A stretch of 38,587 nt of DNA from Patescibacteria group bacterium (GCA_028711415.1 JAQTSG010000006.1:1-38587); one strand, 5' to 3'. Shown: positions 8,860 to 17,967, counted from the stretch's first letter. Made by a program: numbers and translations. Notes: generated by a model from the letters alone, not told the origin.

Positions 8860-9540
8860 GTGTCTGATAAAATCGGACGAATAATTCCAGGGAATGAAGC
8901 AAGCGACTTTTTTTCTCTCGCAACTTTTATCCTTACAATTCCCGATGTAACGGTTTATGTTGATGCTTTAGCCGTTTTTCCGGGAATGGGAGAAGACGAG
9001 CGTTTGACAAGCGCAATAATAAATTGGCAGTTGTCAATGATGGAGCCGGTAAAGACATTTCACCGTCATCTCATTATTGCTGGCCATAACCACGATGAGA
9101 AAACTACAAAAATTCTGACTTTGGATGCCTTGAAAAGGCCGCCGTTTGATTTAAAAAGAACTGATGGTGTTATAATTGAAGAAGAGGCAAAAAATACCAA
9201 AGAGCAGGCCAGGCAGGTTTTAACCAGAGTCAAACAGTTCAATTTAAAGAGTTTGGCTCTTTTTGCTTCCCCCTTTCATTTACCCAGGGCTTATCTGACT
9301 CTTTTAAAAACTTTTATTAAAGCCGGATTAAAGGAGGTAGCAATCATTCCTGGCCAGGTTTGTAAATCTCCTGGCTCCATAATACCGGAATTTGGAACTA
9401 CCGCCTGGGAGGCCGTTGCCGGAGAAGCCCAGCGAATTATAAAATATCAGGGAAAAGGGGATGTGGCGACTTTAAACGAATTGCGGGAATATCTTGCTTG
9501 GCTCTGGCATGGATTTTTGCCACATGCAGTAAAAAAATAA
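8860..9540 (+). CDS. DUF218 (YdcF/SanA-like) domain protein, tentative
   Basis: GTG start with RBS cggagg; EEEAKNTKEQARQVLTRVKQFNLKSLALFASPFHLPRAYLTLLK resembles DUF218 core (ENT...A, SPxHxxRA). Confidence 0.6.
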   Translation: MSDKIGRIIPGNEASDFFSLATFILTIPDVTVYVDALAVFPGMGEDERLTSAIINWQLSMMEPVKTFHRHLIIAGHNHDEKTTKILTLDALKRPPFDLKRTDGVIIEEEAKNTKEQARQVLTRVKQFNLKSLALFASPFHLPRAYLTLLKTFIKAGLKEVAIIPGQVCKSPGSIIPEFGTTAWEAVAGEAQRIIKYQGKGDVATLNELREYLAWLWHGFLPHAVKK

Positions 9541-9572
9541 GTTTTGCACCTTTCTTAATATTTTTTAAAGGT

Positions 9573-9649
9573 CGGGGTGTAGCTCAGCTCGGCAGAGCAC
9601 CTGCTTTGGGAGCAGATGGCCGTGGGTTCAAATCCCGCCACCCCGACCA
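9573..9649 (+). tRNA. tRNA-Pro (anticodon TGG), CCA encoded
   Basis: CGGGGTG acceptor / CACCCCG-A-CCA; anticodon loop TTTGGGA; T-arm GTGGGTTCAAATCCCGC. Confidence 0.95.
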
Positions 9650-9650
9650 A

Positions 9651-9682
9651 AAAAGACCCTTCTGTTGAAACGGGTCTTTTTT
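9651..9682 (+). terminator. intrinsic terminator after tRNA-Pro
   Basis: aaaagaccc-ttctgttgaaac-gggtcttttttt. Confidence 0.75.
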
Positions 9683-9703
9683 CTTTTTATTTATCCGCTT
9701 TAA

Positions 9704-10255
9704 TTACAGAGCTAACTCTGTAATTAATTTTGTAATTAAATTACCTATTATTTTTAATTCTTCTTCCCTGAATTTTTCCAAAACAAATTTGTCCGCCGGC
9801 ATTCTGCCTATCATTTCTGTCCTGATGCCGATTCTTAATCTTTTGAAGTTTTTGGTTTTAAGGTGGTTGATAATTGATTCTACTCCTTTATGGCCGGCCG
9901 AGCGGGAGTCAATAGAGGTTTTATACTCACCCAAAGGGATATCAAGATCATCATGGATGACGGTTAGAGTTTCCGATAAATCGCTGTCTTTAACTTTAAA
10001 CATTCCCAGCTTTTTCGGCAATAATTTATAATAAGCCAAAACCGCCTGGACGGATTGGCCCGAGTTATTCATAAAAGTCTGCGGCTTAACGAGAAGGGAA
10101 TTTTGCCCTTTGGCAATCTGGGCCTGAAATTTTTTCCCCTCTTCCCAGTTTAAACCAAGATTTTTCGCCAAAGCGTCAACGGCCATAAAGCCAACATTGT
10201 GCCTTGTGTTTTTATATTTTTCGCCCGGGTTGCCCAAGCCGATGATAATATGCAT
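9704..10255 (-). CDS. pth: peptidyl-tRNA hydrolase
   Basis: IIGLGNPGEKYKNTRHNVGF, KPQTFMNNSGQSV, HDDLDIPLG, GHKGVESI. Confidence 0.96.
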   Translation of the reverse strand: MHIIIGLGNPGEKYKNTRHNVGFMAVDALAKNLGLNWEEGKKFQAQIAKGQNSLLVKPQTFMNNSGQSVQAVLAYYKLLPKKLGMFKVKDSDLSETLTVIHDDLDIPLGEYKTSIDSRSAGHKGVESIINHLKTKNFKRLRIGIRTEMIGRMPADKFVLEKFREEELKIIGNLITKLITELAL

Positions 10256-10256
10256 A

Positions 10257-10345
10257 AAATTTTCAATTTTTAATTTTTAAACAATGACTTAATTCATTAA
10301 TTAATTTAATCATTGAAAATTGTTTAAAAATTTAAAATTTAAAAT
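10257..10345. repeat. AT-rich intergenic inverted repeat
   Basis: aatttttaatttttaaacaatga ... tcattgaaaattgtttaaaaatttaaaatt. Confidence 0.55.
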
Positions 10346-10352
10346 TACAAAA

Positions 10353-11741
10353 TTATTCCCTGTGCTGTCCATGCGTTTTTCTTCCCTTATCTACTTCTAT
10401 GCTAATCGGCGTGCCGAGGAAGCCAAATTTTTCCCGCAGGCGGTTGGCGATGAAGCGGACATAGGAGAAATGCAGGTCGTCTTTGGCGCCGATCCGCAAC
10501 TGGAATTTCGGCGGGTTGTTTTCAATTTGCTTAAATTCGTAAATATGGGGGTGTCTCGCGCCCTTGCCTCTGGCCGGCAGATGGATTTTCACGATTTTTA
10601 AAAGAAACTTGTTAAGCTGGGAATCGCCTAAGATTATTTTTCTTCCCGCGTCAATTTCTAAAATTAAATCTAGAATTTTATTCGCTTTGCTGCCGGTTAA
10701 AGCGGAAGTAAAATGAATCGGCGCCCAAGTCGCGAAAGGGAATGAGCCGTAAATATAATTGGTAAATTTCTTTGGGTCTTTCTTCGCAATCAGGTCCCAT
10801 TTGTTAGCGATAATAATTAAGCTCGCTTTTCTTTCCACAATTTCTTCAACCAGCTTCGCGTCCTGGTGGGTTATATCTTCATTTATATCAATGACCAGTA
10901 AAGCGATATCGGATTTTTCCAGAGCTTTCAAAGATTTCATAATTCCGTGCTTTTCCAAACCTTTGGTCTTCGTTCCTTTTTTACTGATGCCGGCCGTGTC
11001 AACGAGGATAATCGGCTTTTCTTCATAAATAATTTCCGTATCCTGCGGTTCGCGGGTGGTGTGCGGTTCCGGGCTTACAATTACCCGCTCGTAGCCCAGA
11101 ATGGAATTTAAGAGACTGGATTTGCCGACATTGGGCTTGCCGATAATACAGACCCTGGTGGAATTTTCCGGCAAAAGATTCTTTGCCCCCGCAGACGGTT
11201 TTACTTTTTTAACAATCAGGTCCAATAGGTCTCCGGTGCCGGCGCCGGTAGCGGCGGAAATCGGGAAGGGCTCGCCTAAGGAGAGTTTATTAAATTCAGC
11301 CGATTCAGGCGCCTGCCGGAAATTATCAACTTTATTAGCCACCAAGATTATTTTTTTTGTTTCTTTTAAAGATTTTTTAACAAACAAAGCCATCTGTCTG
11401 TCCATAGGGAGCAAGCCGGTTTTAACGTCAACCAAAAATAAAATCAAATCCGCCCGCGTTAAGTATTGCCGGGCCTGATGCTGAACTTTGTCTTCAATAC
11501 TGCCTAATTTTTCCTTTGCTAAAATTTCCCGGGGCAGTTTCATAATTCCGCCGGTATCAACCAGGGCAAATTTTTTTCCCCGCCAGCTCACTTCGTTTAG
11601 GTTGCTGTCTCTCGTCGTGCCGGCGATATCAGAGACTAGGGCCTGGTTTTTTTCCGTTAAGCGGTTAAAGAGAGTTGATTTGCCGACATTAGCGCGGCCA
11701 AAGATGACGACGAGGGGAAGATTGTTTTTTACGGATTTCAT
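10353..11741 (-). CDS. der: ribosome biogenesis GTPase Der (EngA)
   Basis: Two tandem GTPase domains: GRANVGKST/DIAGTTRD/DTGG/NKVD and GKPNVGKSS/DTAGI/NKWD; C-terminal KH-like domain. Confidence 0.96.
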   Translation of the reverse strand: MKSVKNNLPLVVIFGRANVGKSTLFNRLTEKNQALVSDIAGTTRDSNLNEVSWRGKKFALVDTGGIMKLPREILAKEKLGSIEDKVQHQARQYLTRADLILFLVDVKTGLLPMDRQMALFVKKSLKETKKIILVANKVDNFRQAPESAEFNKLSLGEPFPISAATGAGTGDLLDLIVKKVKPSAGAKNLLPENSTRVCIIGKPNVGKSSLLNSILGYERVIVSPEPHTTREPQDTEIIYEEKPIILVDTAGISKKGTKTKGLEKHGIMKSLKALEKSDIALLVIDINEDITHQDAKLVEEIVERKASLIIIANKWDLIAKKDPKKFTNYIYGSFPFATWAPIHFTSALTGSKANKILDLILEIDAGRKIILGDSQLNKFLLKIVKIHLPARGKGARHPHIYEFKQIENNPPKFQLRIGAKDDLHFSYVRFIANRLREKFGFLGTPISIEVDKGRKTHGQHRE

Positions 11742-11790
11742 AGTTTCTAGTAGAATTCAAAAAGATCTAATATTTAAAACTAAAGTAAAA

Positions 11791-11877
11791 AGTTATTAAA
11801 GTTTATAAAGTTATAAAGTCGCTCAGTCGTTGGCGCTCTAGAAACTTTATAACTTTATACTTTATAAACTTTCAACT
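11791..11877. repeat. intergenic inverted repeat between der and the LCP gene
   Basis: agttattaaagtttataaagttataaag / ctttataactttatactttataaactttcaact. Confidence 0.65.
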
Positions 11878-11882
11878 AATAT

Positions 11883-13415
11883 TTATTTTTCCGGATTATC
11901 CGTCCCGGAAGAAGTCTTATCCGCATCCTGGCCCAGTATCAGGATGAAATCAGGTTGCTCCGGGGTTTTTTCATCCGCCAGCTCATTTTTTATATCGTCA
12001 ATCAGCCATTGGGGCAGACTGAAAGAGACGTTAGCGCCGGTTTTTTCTTTTAAAACAGACAAAGATTCCATTTTTTCCCCGTAAGTAAGGTCATAAATTA
12101 CGGATTTCTGGAAATCCTTTTGGCTTGAGTTGCTAAGGCGGACAACATTAAATCCATATTTTTCCAGATCCAGGGCGGTGACGCTCGCCAGCCCGTTTAT
12201 CCAGGTTCCGTTTCTTATGTCTAAAGACGCTTTTTCCACCTTTACTTTCGTTTTGGCTTCAATCGGAGCGTCAGAGAAAATATTATTGACTAAATACTGA
12301 ATTTCGGAGAAATCGCCGCCTCGGGGAGATAAAATATAAGCGCCGTCTTCTCCTCGGGCGTCAATCAGAAGGCCGCTTGAACTGTTATCTAAAACTTTGT
12401 TGGTGATATTTTCCTGGGAAACGTCTTTAACTATATTCCAAAGTTTTATCGCCTCCCAAATTTTTACGTTAGTGTTCACATGTTCCTCTAGCTCGCCTAT
12501 GATATTGGTAATTATGCTGGGCCGGAACAAGGTATTTTTTGACAGAAATTTATTTTTAGCCGCCTCTATTACTTTTTGCTGCCGGCGGGAGCGGGCGAAA
12601 TCAGAACCCTCGCCTCCGCCCGCGTGCCGCGAGCGGACATATTTTAAAGCCAGTTCGCCGTCCATTTTCTGCCAGCCCGCCGGAATATAAAGATGCTCAA
12701 ATCTGGCCGCGTATGGCTCGGCTTCTTCCTTTCCCATTATCGGATAGCTTGGATCATTCAGGGTATTTTCCACGTAAACATCAATTCCATCCAATTCATT
12801 TATGATATTTACAAATCCTTCAAAATCCAGGCGGACAAAGTAATCAACGGGGATTTTTAAAACATCGCTTAAGGCCTGCGAGATGGCGACCCCGCCGCTA
12901 CCCAAATTTTTTGCTTCCGCGTAAGCGTTAACATTATTTACTTTTCTCCAGCCCATCCCTTCCATCGGGATAGTTAGATCACGGGGGATAGAAAGCAGAG
13001 CCACTTTTTTCGTTGAGGGCTCTAGACTGGCAAGCATTATCGTATCGGTTAGGTAGCCGCCTTCATGGTTTTTTCCGCCCATGCCTAAAAGAAGAAGATT
13101 AATTCTGTCCCGGTCTTCGCCTTTTAGCTCTTTATCAGCGCTTTCCGCCAGGTGCTTTATTTGCCCGATAATCGGAATTTTATAGATCCAGGAATTCGGG
13201 TTCTGCTCGGAGACGATAACCTGGCTGGAAAAGATAATAAAAGCGATAGAGAAAAAGATTATAAGATAGGTAAAAATTTTAGCGACCTTTTTCTTTTTCA
13301 CCGGCAGAGTTTTTTCTCCTGCCCTTTCTTCAAGTAAGTTTACCCCGTTAGCCCCGCTTAGAAATTTATTTCTAACGGGGTTAGAAATTTTGCTATTTTT
13401 TTCGTAATTATCCAT
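11883..13415 (-). CDS. LytR-CpsA-Psr (LCP) family protein with C-terminal LytR_C-like domain
   Basis: LLLLGMGGKNHEGGYLTDTIMLASLEPSTKKVALLSIPRDL, YFVRLDFEGFVNIINELDGIDVYVE, ALKYVRSRHAGGGEGSDFARSRRQQKVIEA. Confidence 0.93.
   Translation of the reverse strand: MDNYEKNSKISNPVRNKFLSGANGVNLLEERAGEKTLPVKKKKVAKIFTYLIIFFSIAFIIFSSQVIVSEQNPNSWIYKIPIIGQIKHLAESADKELKGEDRDRINLLLLGMGGKNHEGGYLTDTIMLASLEPSTKKVALLSIPRDLTIPMEGMGWRKVNNVNAYAEAKNLGSGGVAISQALSDVLKIPVDYFVRLDFEGFVNIINELDGIDVYVENTLNDPSYPIMGKEEAEPYAARFEHLYIPAGWQKMDGELALKYVRSRHAGGGEGSDFARSRRQQKVIEAAKNKFLSKNTLFRPSIITNIIGELEEHVNTNVKIWEAIKLWNIVKDVSQENITNKVLDNSSSGLLIDARGEDGAYILSPRGGDFSEIQYLVNNIFSDAPIEAKTKVKVEKASLDIRNGTWINGLASVTALDLEKYGFNVVRLSNSSQKDFQKSVIYDLTYGEKMESLSVLKEKTGANVSFSLPQWLIDDIKNELADEKTPEQPDFILILGQDADKTSSGTDNPEK
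13342..13387. repeat. CCCCGTTA/TAACGGGG palindromic element inside the 5' end of the LCP CDS
   Basis: accccgttagccccgcttagaaatttatttctaacggggttagaaat, translated as SNPVRNKFLSGANGV. Confidence 0.8.
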
Positions 13416-13525
13416 ATTTATAAAACCCCGCTTAGAAATTCCAGCGGGGGATTAAACCCCGCCGTAATTACTTTTAAATCTAACCTTTAACGCAGGATAA
13501 TGGTGCGTTATTTCTAAACGGGGTA

Positions 13526-13620
13526 AAACAGAAAATAGACAACAGTAAACAGGTAGTTATCTATTAATATCCCCGTCTACCTTTTTCTAGTTGTCTATTT
13601 TCTATTTACTGTTTACTTTC
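13526..13620. repeat. intergenic dyad-rich element
   Basis: gaaaatagacaac/gttgtctattttc, agtaaacag/ctgtttact, aggtag/ctacct. Confidence 0.6.
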
Positions 13621-13815
13621 TTCATTATAACTTTATTTCTCTATTTTGAAAAGTTTTTTGCTTTAATGTCTTAATACCAAGATGGCGGAAACGCTTCGCT
13701 TCGGCTCGGGCGTGGCGAAATTTCTCCCCCCAACCCCCTCCTTCCGCCACGCTCTCGCTCGGACTGCCTTTTTTCAGCGGAATTGGAGGCCGTGCTAATT
13801 TCATTGGCGCGCTGC

Positions 13816-14163
13816 CTAGAATCCGCCCAATAGAAAAAGACAACTACCAAAGACAAGAATTGGAATTAAAGCCACCGAAATTATACCGATAGCAATGAAT
13901 CGCCTATCTATCTTAAAGAATAAAACCATTAATAAAATTAAAATAATTAGGTAAATAAAAAGATTCACAAAGCCCCAATTTCTCGATGAAAGCAAAGGAT
14001 ATAACACAACCCATAAAATGGAGTTTAGAATTATAATGCCAAAAAAACCAAGAATAAAATCGCCAACCTTTTTCCCAGTTGTTGTGTAATAGTTGGGTTT
14101 TTGAAAATTATTGTAAATAATTTTTCCTTCTTGATTTTGGGGATTTACATTATGGTTTTCCAT
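13816..14163 (-). CDS. small membrane protein, unknown
   Basis: 115 aa, three hydrophobic segments, same strand and tightly following the 131-aa ORF. Confidence 0.6.
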   Translation of the reverse strand: MENHNVNPQNQEGKIIYNNFQKPNYYTTTGKKVGDFILGFFGIIILNSILWVVLYPLLSSRNWGFVNLFIYLIILILLMVLFFKIDRRFIAIGIISVALIPILVFGSCLFLLGGF

Positions 14164-14168
14164 ATTGT

Positions 14169-14564
14169 TTATAGTTTATTTTTTAATATTATGTTTATGA
14201 AATATACCCAAACAATTAAAATAAGCGCTATCAAATATCCTACAGAATAATAAACGTTAGGAATTGCAACATTCATAGTTTTAAATATTATGATAAGTCC
14301 TAATATTAAAGGCGAAATAAATGCGAGAGCAAAACTGCCAAGTAAAATATATTTGCTCTTTTTGGCTGATAGTAACCCAATAACCAAAATAACTGTCAAT
14401 CCTATTGCGGAAGGCACTCCGGTTATAGATATATTTAGATTTTTTTCAACAAGCAATCCTCCATACATAAAAATAAATTGTATAAGCACAAAAATCACAA
14501 TTCCCAAAAAGAAATATTTCAAGACATTTTCGTCTTTTTTAAAGTTATTTATATTGTTTTCCAT
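14169..14564 (-). CDS. small four-TM membrane protein, unknown
   Basis: 131 aa; four hydrophobic segments; overlaps the preceding Lgt-like ORF by 20 nt. Confidence 0.65.
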   Translation of the reverse strand: MENNINNFKKDENVLKYFFLGIVIFVLIQFIFMYGGLLVEKNLNISITGVPSAIGLTVILVIGLLSAKKSKYILLGSFALAFISPLILGLIIIFKTMNVAIPNVYYSVGYLIALILIVWVYFINIILKNKL

Positions 14565-15333
14565 ATGTTTTTTGCTTAAAAATGAGGTTTTTAATATTGC
14601 CTCTGGTTAGATAAATTATAACACCGATTGAAATTATTTGAAATATGGTCAACCCCGCAAAAATTACTGGTTCAACCCGTATAAATTCAACAAAAAATCT
14701 AAAAATGAAATAAGAAATCATCAACATTTTAAAAAGCTGACCGGGTTTTAGATCTTCCCTATCTTTTATTTTTTCTAAATAAAAAAACATGATGAGCATA
14801 AACAAAGATTCGTAAAGTTGCGTAGGGTGCCTTAAAATTCCATCGCCAAAATTTACTCCCCATGGCAAAAAAGTCTCCTTGCCGTAACAACAACCGCGAA
14901 AAAAACAGCCCAATCTTCCAATAGCAACACCCATCGCTATAGCTGGAGCAAATAAATTACCTCGTTTTTCCTTAATTCCCAAAATTTTTTTAGTTAATAT
15001 GGCTCCAATAGTGCCACCGATCAATCCGCCAACAATTGTCCTTCCAGAAAAAATTATTTCAAAATTGGATAGATGAGATAAAATATATTTATAATCAATT
15101 ATCCATTGCAAAATTTTTGCCCCGAGTATTCCGCCAGCTAAAGAACCAATTGCAATAAAAAATCCTCTTTCGTTTAAACTTTTTTGCCGTCTTGATTCAT
15201 AAAAATAAATTGAAATTCCGACTAATAATCCGAGCAAAACAAAAAAAGAATAAGAAGGAATTTCAAAATTCTCTATTTCAAATAAAACGGGTTTTATTCC
15301 CCAATTTTGCGGATAGTAATGATCGTCAATCAT
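14545..15333 (-). CDS. divergent prolipoprotein diacylglyceryl transferase (Lgt)-like membrane protein
   Basis: SGRTIVGGLIGG, AIGRLGCFFRGCCYGKE, LRHPTQLYESL, RFFVEFIRVEP align by eye to Lgt motifs. Confidence 0.85.
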   Translation of the reverse strand: MIDDHYYPQNWGIKPVLFEIENFEIPSYSFFVLLGLLVGISIYFYESRRQKSLNERGFFIAIGSLAGGILGAKILQWIIDYKYILSHLSNFEIIFSGRTIVGGLIGGTIGAILTKKILGIKEKRGNLFAPAIAMGVAIGRLGCFFRGCCYGKETFLPWGVNFGDGILRHPTQLYESLFMLIMFFYLEKIKDREDLKPGQLFKMLMISYFIFRFFVEFIRVEPVIFAGLTIFQIISIGVIIYLTRGNIKNLIFKQKTYGKQYK

Positions 15334-15772
15334 GTTTTTTTATAAAGGCACAACAACTGTCATTTGTAGCGCATTCGTATAATTTTGATGCGGGGCAAAA
15401 TCCAAATGCAGAAATACTTTTAAGAAGAGCAAAAATAAATACCGCTATCCAGCCAACTTGCTCGCTTACAAAATACAAAAGGAATAAGCAAATCAAGCTG
15501 AAAATACTGCCCATGATATGAGCAAATCTCATCGCGTGTTCATTTAAAATTTCGTCTGCCGATTTACTTATTTTATTTATAGTATAGCTATAAAATAAAA
15601 TCATTGGCGCCCTCTGAATTTTCAATATCGCAGACAATAGAAAAATTATGAAAACAAAAATCAAAATAATTTTCAAGTGAAAAATTAATGAAAGCCATAT
15701 TAAAATAGCTATACTATAGCGACAAAATGCAAATGCCGCCTTTGGCACCGCTACTGGTTTATACTTTTTCAT
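15326..15772 (-). CDS. DUF4395-like membrane protein
   Basis: 148 aa; hydrophobic; NEHAMRFAHIMGSIFSLICLFLLYF...SAFGFCPASKLYECATNDSC resembles the DUF4395 C-terminal FGFCxxCxxY region. Confidence 0.55.
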   Translation of the reverse strand: MKKYKPVAVPKAAFAFCRYSIAILIWLSLIFHLKIILIFVFIIFLLSAILKIQRAPMILFYSYTINKISKSADEILNEHAMRFAHIMGSIFSLICLFLLYFVSEQVGWIAVFIFALLKSISAFGFCPASKLYECATNDSCCAFIKKHD

Positions 15773-16398
15773 AAATTTTTAAAAATTTTAGGGAAAAACA
15801 TCCCGACTTTTATTTGATAATTTTTATAATTTTCAAACTCTTTGGTAAGTAAATTCTCCTCTTGCTTCGCCCGATAATACATAAACGGGATGAAAATAAG
15901 GGCATTGACCCCAAAAGCAAGCGGATTAAAATAAATTAAACTTGCTCCAAAAAACATCCAAATAATTGAAGCATAAAGAGGATGTCTGACAAAACTATAA
16001 ACTCCGTTAGAAACGAAATAATGATCATCATAAATTTTTATCTGGTTAGACCAGTTCTTTCCTAATTTCATTCTACCCTTAATGTTTACAACGCAACCAA
16101 GAATTAAAATCAATAAGCCGAAGGTTATGATAAAAATTTTTAGCGGTAAATATGACACATTAATTTGACCCACGCTAAACCTGATTAAAAAATAAAAAAA
16201 GAAAAAGAAAAGAAACATAGTTCCTGTTTCTACGATACTCTTTTTTTCTTTTTTAACCCGTGTTCTTTTTTGAAATTCCACAAAATCTATCAAGACTGCG
16301 ACAAAAATAAAACACACACACAAAATAACAATTATATTGCTAAATAGATAAAAAATCCTTTCGGGGCTATCAAATAAGCTTTTAAAATCAAATATCAT
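15769..16398 (-). CDS. isoprenylcysteine carboxyl methyltransferase / PEMT-like membrane methyltransferase
   Basis: 209 aa; VSNGVYSFVRHPLYASIIWMFFGASL...YYRAKQEENLLTKEFENYKNYQIKVGMFFP is the ICMT/PEMT C-terminal signature. Confidence 0.85.
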   Translation of the reverse strand: MIFDFKSLFDSPERIFYLFSNIIVILCVCFIFVAVLIDFVEFQKRTRVKKEKKSIVETGTMFLFFFFFYFLIRFSVGQINVSYLPLKIFIITFGLLILILGCVVNIKGRMKLGKNWSNQIKIYDDHYFVSNGVYSFVRHPLYASIIWMFFGASLIYFNPLAFGVNALIFIPFMYYRAKQEENLLTKEFENYKNYQIKVGMFFPKIFKNL

Positions 16399-16400
16399 AA

Positions 16401-17771
16401 TTATTTTCTATGCAAAATATTATAAGAGGAAAAAGGAATTTTTCTCAAATCTGGAGTAATAACATGGACACACTCCTTCTTCATTGACTTCATATCAAAA
16501 TTGCAGGCATCAACAAACGAAGTAACGCTTATTCTGAAGGTATTTTCACTCACATACTCTATTTTGTCCTTTTCAGATTTTAATAAGTAGCTGCTAGGGA
16601 CAATTTTTTTAAATTTTTTCAGCAAAGTTAAGTAATTACAGCAGTCTCCACTTGAGCAAAAAATATTTTTTGCCAAATCTTTTAAAAAATCTTCCGGGTC
16701 AAACTTAAAAGTATTTCTAATAATCGGCAAATAATTTTTAATATCCAAATCCCGCATCAAGGGGATAAATTCATTTTTTATTCTGTACAAGTAAGTTATT
16801 GCAACCCTGTCAACATTGCAGGGCAGGGGGATAAAATCATTTTTTCTAATCATTCCATTCGTTTGTTTTTCGATTTCTTTGATAATTCCGGTTATAGTAA
16901 TTCTGTTTTTCTTGTTCACATTGCCGAGGCGGCCAAAAAAAGCCACTGGTTGAAAATTTATGCCCCGAATATATTTGGTGTTTATGCCAAACTCAACAAT
17001 TTTTCCAATTTCATGATCGTTTATTTCTTTCTCAATTGTAGAAACAAGCGTTATTGGAATTTTATATTTGGTTAAATTTTTAATGGCTCTTATTTTTATT
17101 TCAGACAAATTTCTCCCGCGCAAATGTTTATATGTTTTCTCATCAAATCCGTCAAACTGAAAATAAATTTCAAAACCTCCGACAAATTGACTCAGCTCTT
17201 TGACAAAATTTTCATCGTCGGCTATGCGCAATCCATTAGTGTTTAACATCACATATTTAATTTTCTTTTTTCTCGCAAGTCTTATAATCTCAATAATTTG
17301 CGGATGCGTTGTTGGTTCGCCGCCGCTGATTTGCAGAATTTCAGCGTTGCCAAATTCTGAATCAAGAAAAAATTTCAGCATTTCATCAATTTTTTCCAAA
17401 GGCAAATAACTGCCAATTCCACTATTCGCGTAGCAAGTGGGACATTTTAAATCACAATCTTTTGTTACCTCGATAAGTCCGATACAAGTATGCTGTTCAT
17501 GCTCCGGACAAAGTCCGCAATCATAAGGACAATTATTTTTCCTTACTGTTTGTGTTTTTGAAACCGAGCCAGGTTTTGTATACTGCATTCTTTTCAAATA
17601 ATATTCAGCATTTTCTTCAAGTATTTCCTCTTGCTCACCATGGTTAAAACAGTATTTTGATATAAAAATTTTATTATCCTTTAAGATAATTTTTGCGTCA
17701 ACTCTCTTTAAACAAATTGGACAAAGACTTGTTGTATACTCAATAAATTGGTAATTTTTTTGGTTGGACAT
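16401..17771 (-). CDS. radical SAM protein of the Tes/MJ0619-like family
   Basis: 456 aa; N-terminal rubredoxin-like CPICLK...CFNHG, auxiliary CPYDCGLCPEHEQHTC, radical SAM CDLKCPTCYA, ISGGEPTTHP. Confidence 0.8.
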   Translation of the reverse strand: MSNQKNYQFIEYTTSLCPICLKRVDAKIILKDNKIFISKYCFNHGEQEEILEENAEYYLKRMQYTKPGSVSKTQTVRKNNCPYDCGLCPEHEQHTCIGLIEVTKDCDLKCPTCYANSGIGSYLPLEKIDEMLKFFLDSEFGNAEILQISGGEPTTHPQIIEIIRLARKKKIKYVMLNTNGLRIADDENFVKELSQFVGGFEIYFQFDGFDEKTYKHLRGRNLSEIKIRAIKNLTKYKIPITLVSTIEKEINDHEIGKIVEFGINTKYIRGINFQPVAFFGRLGNVNKKNRITITGIIKEIEKQTNGMIRKNDFIPLPCNVDRVAITYLYRIKNEFIPLMRDLDIKNYLPIIRNTFKFDPEDFLKDLAKNIFCSSGDCCNYLTLLKKFKKIVPSSYLLKSEKDKIEYVSENTFRISVTSFVDACNFDMKSMKKECVHVITPDLRKIPFSSYNILHRK

Positions 17772-17784
17772 AATATTTTCAACT

Positions 17785-17967
17785 TTATTTTATCAAATCA
17801 TCAACGCCAACCTTAAGAGCTTTGGCTATTTTTGATAAAGTTTCTATTGTCGGATTTTTATTTGTACCGGGTTCAATTTTAATAATGATGTTGTAGGTAA
17901 CATCCGCCAGTTTTGAGAGGCGATCTTGAGAAACACCAATTTTATTTCGGTATTTCTTAATATCAGT
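17785..17967 (-). pseudogene. XRE-family HTH regulator with 5' end fused to a tRNA 3'-end relic
   Basis: IKKYRNKIGVSQDRLSKLADVTYNIIIKIEPGTNKNPTIETLSKIAKALKVGVDDLIK is a clear HTH_XRE; no plausible ATG at the domain start; upstream frame reads through tRNA-like sequence and a palindrome. Confidence 0.6.

Noticed and set aside
13625-13856. Minus-strand ORFs of 72 and 61 aa in the intergenic palindromic region
   Set aside because: They run through GC-rich repeats and overlap each other; no protein-like signal.
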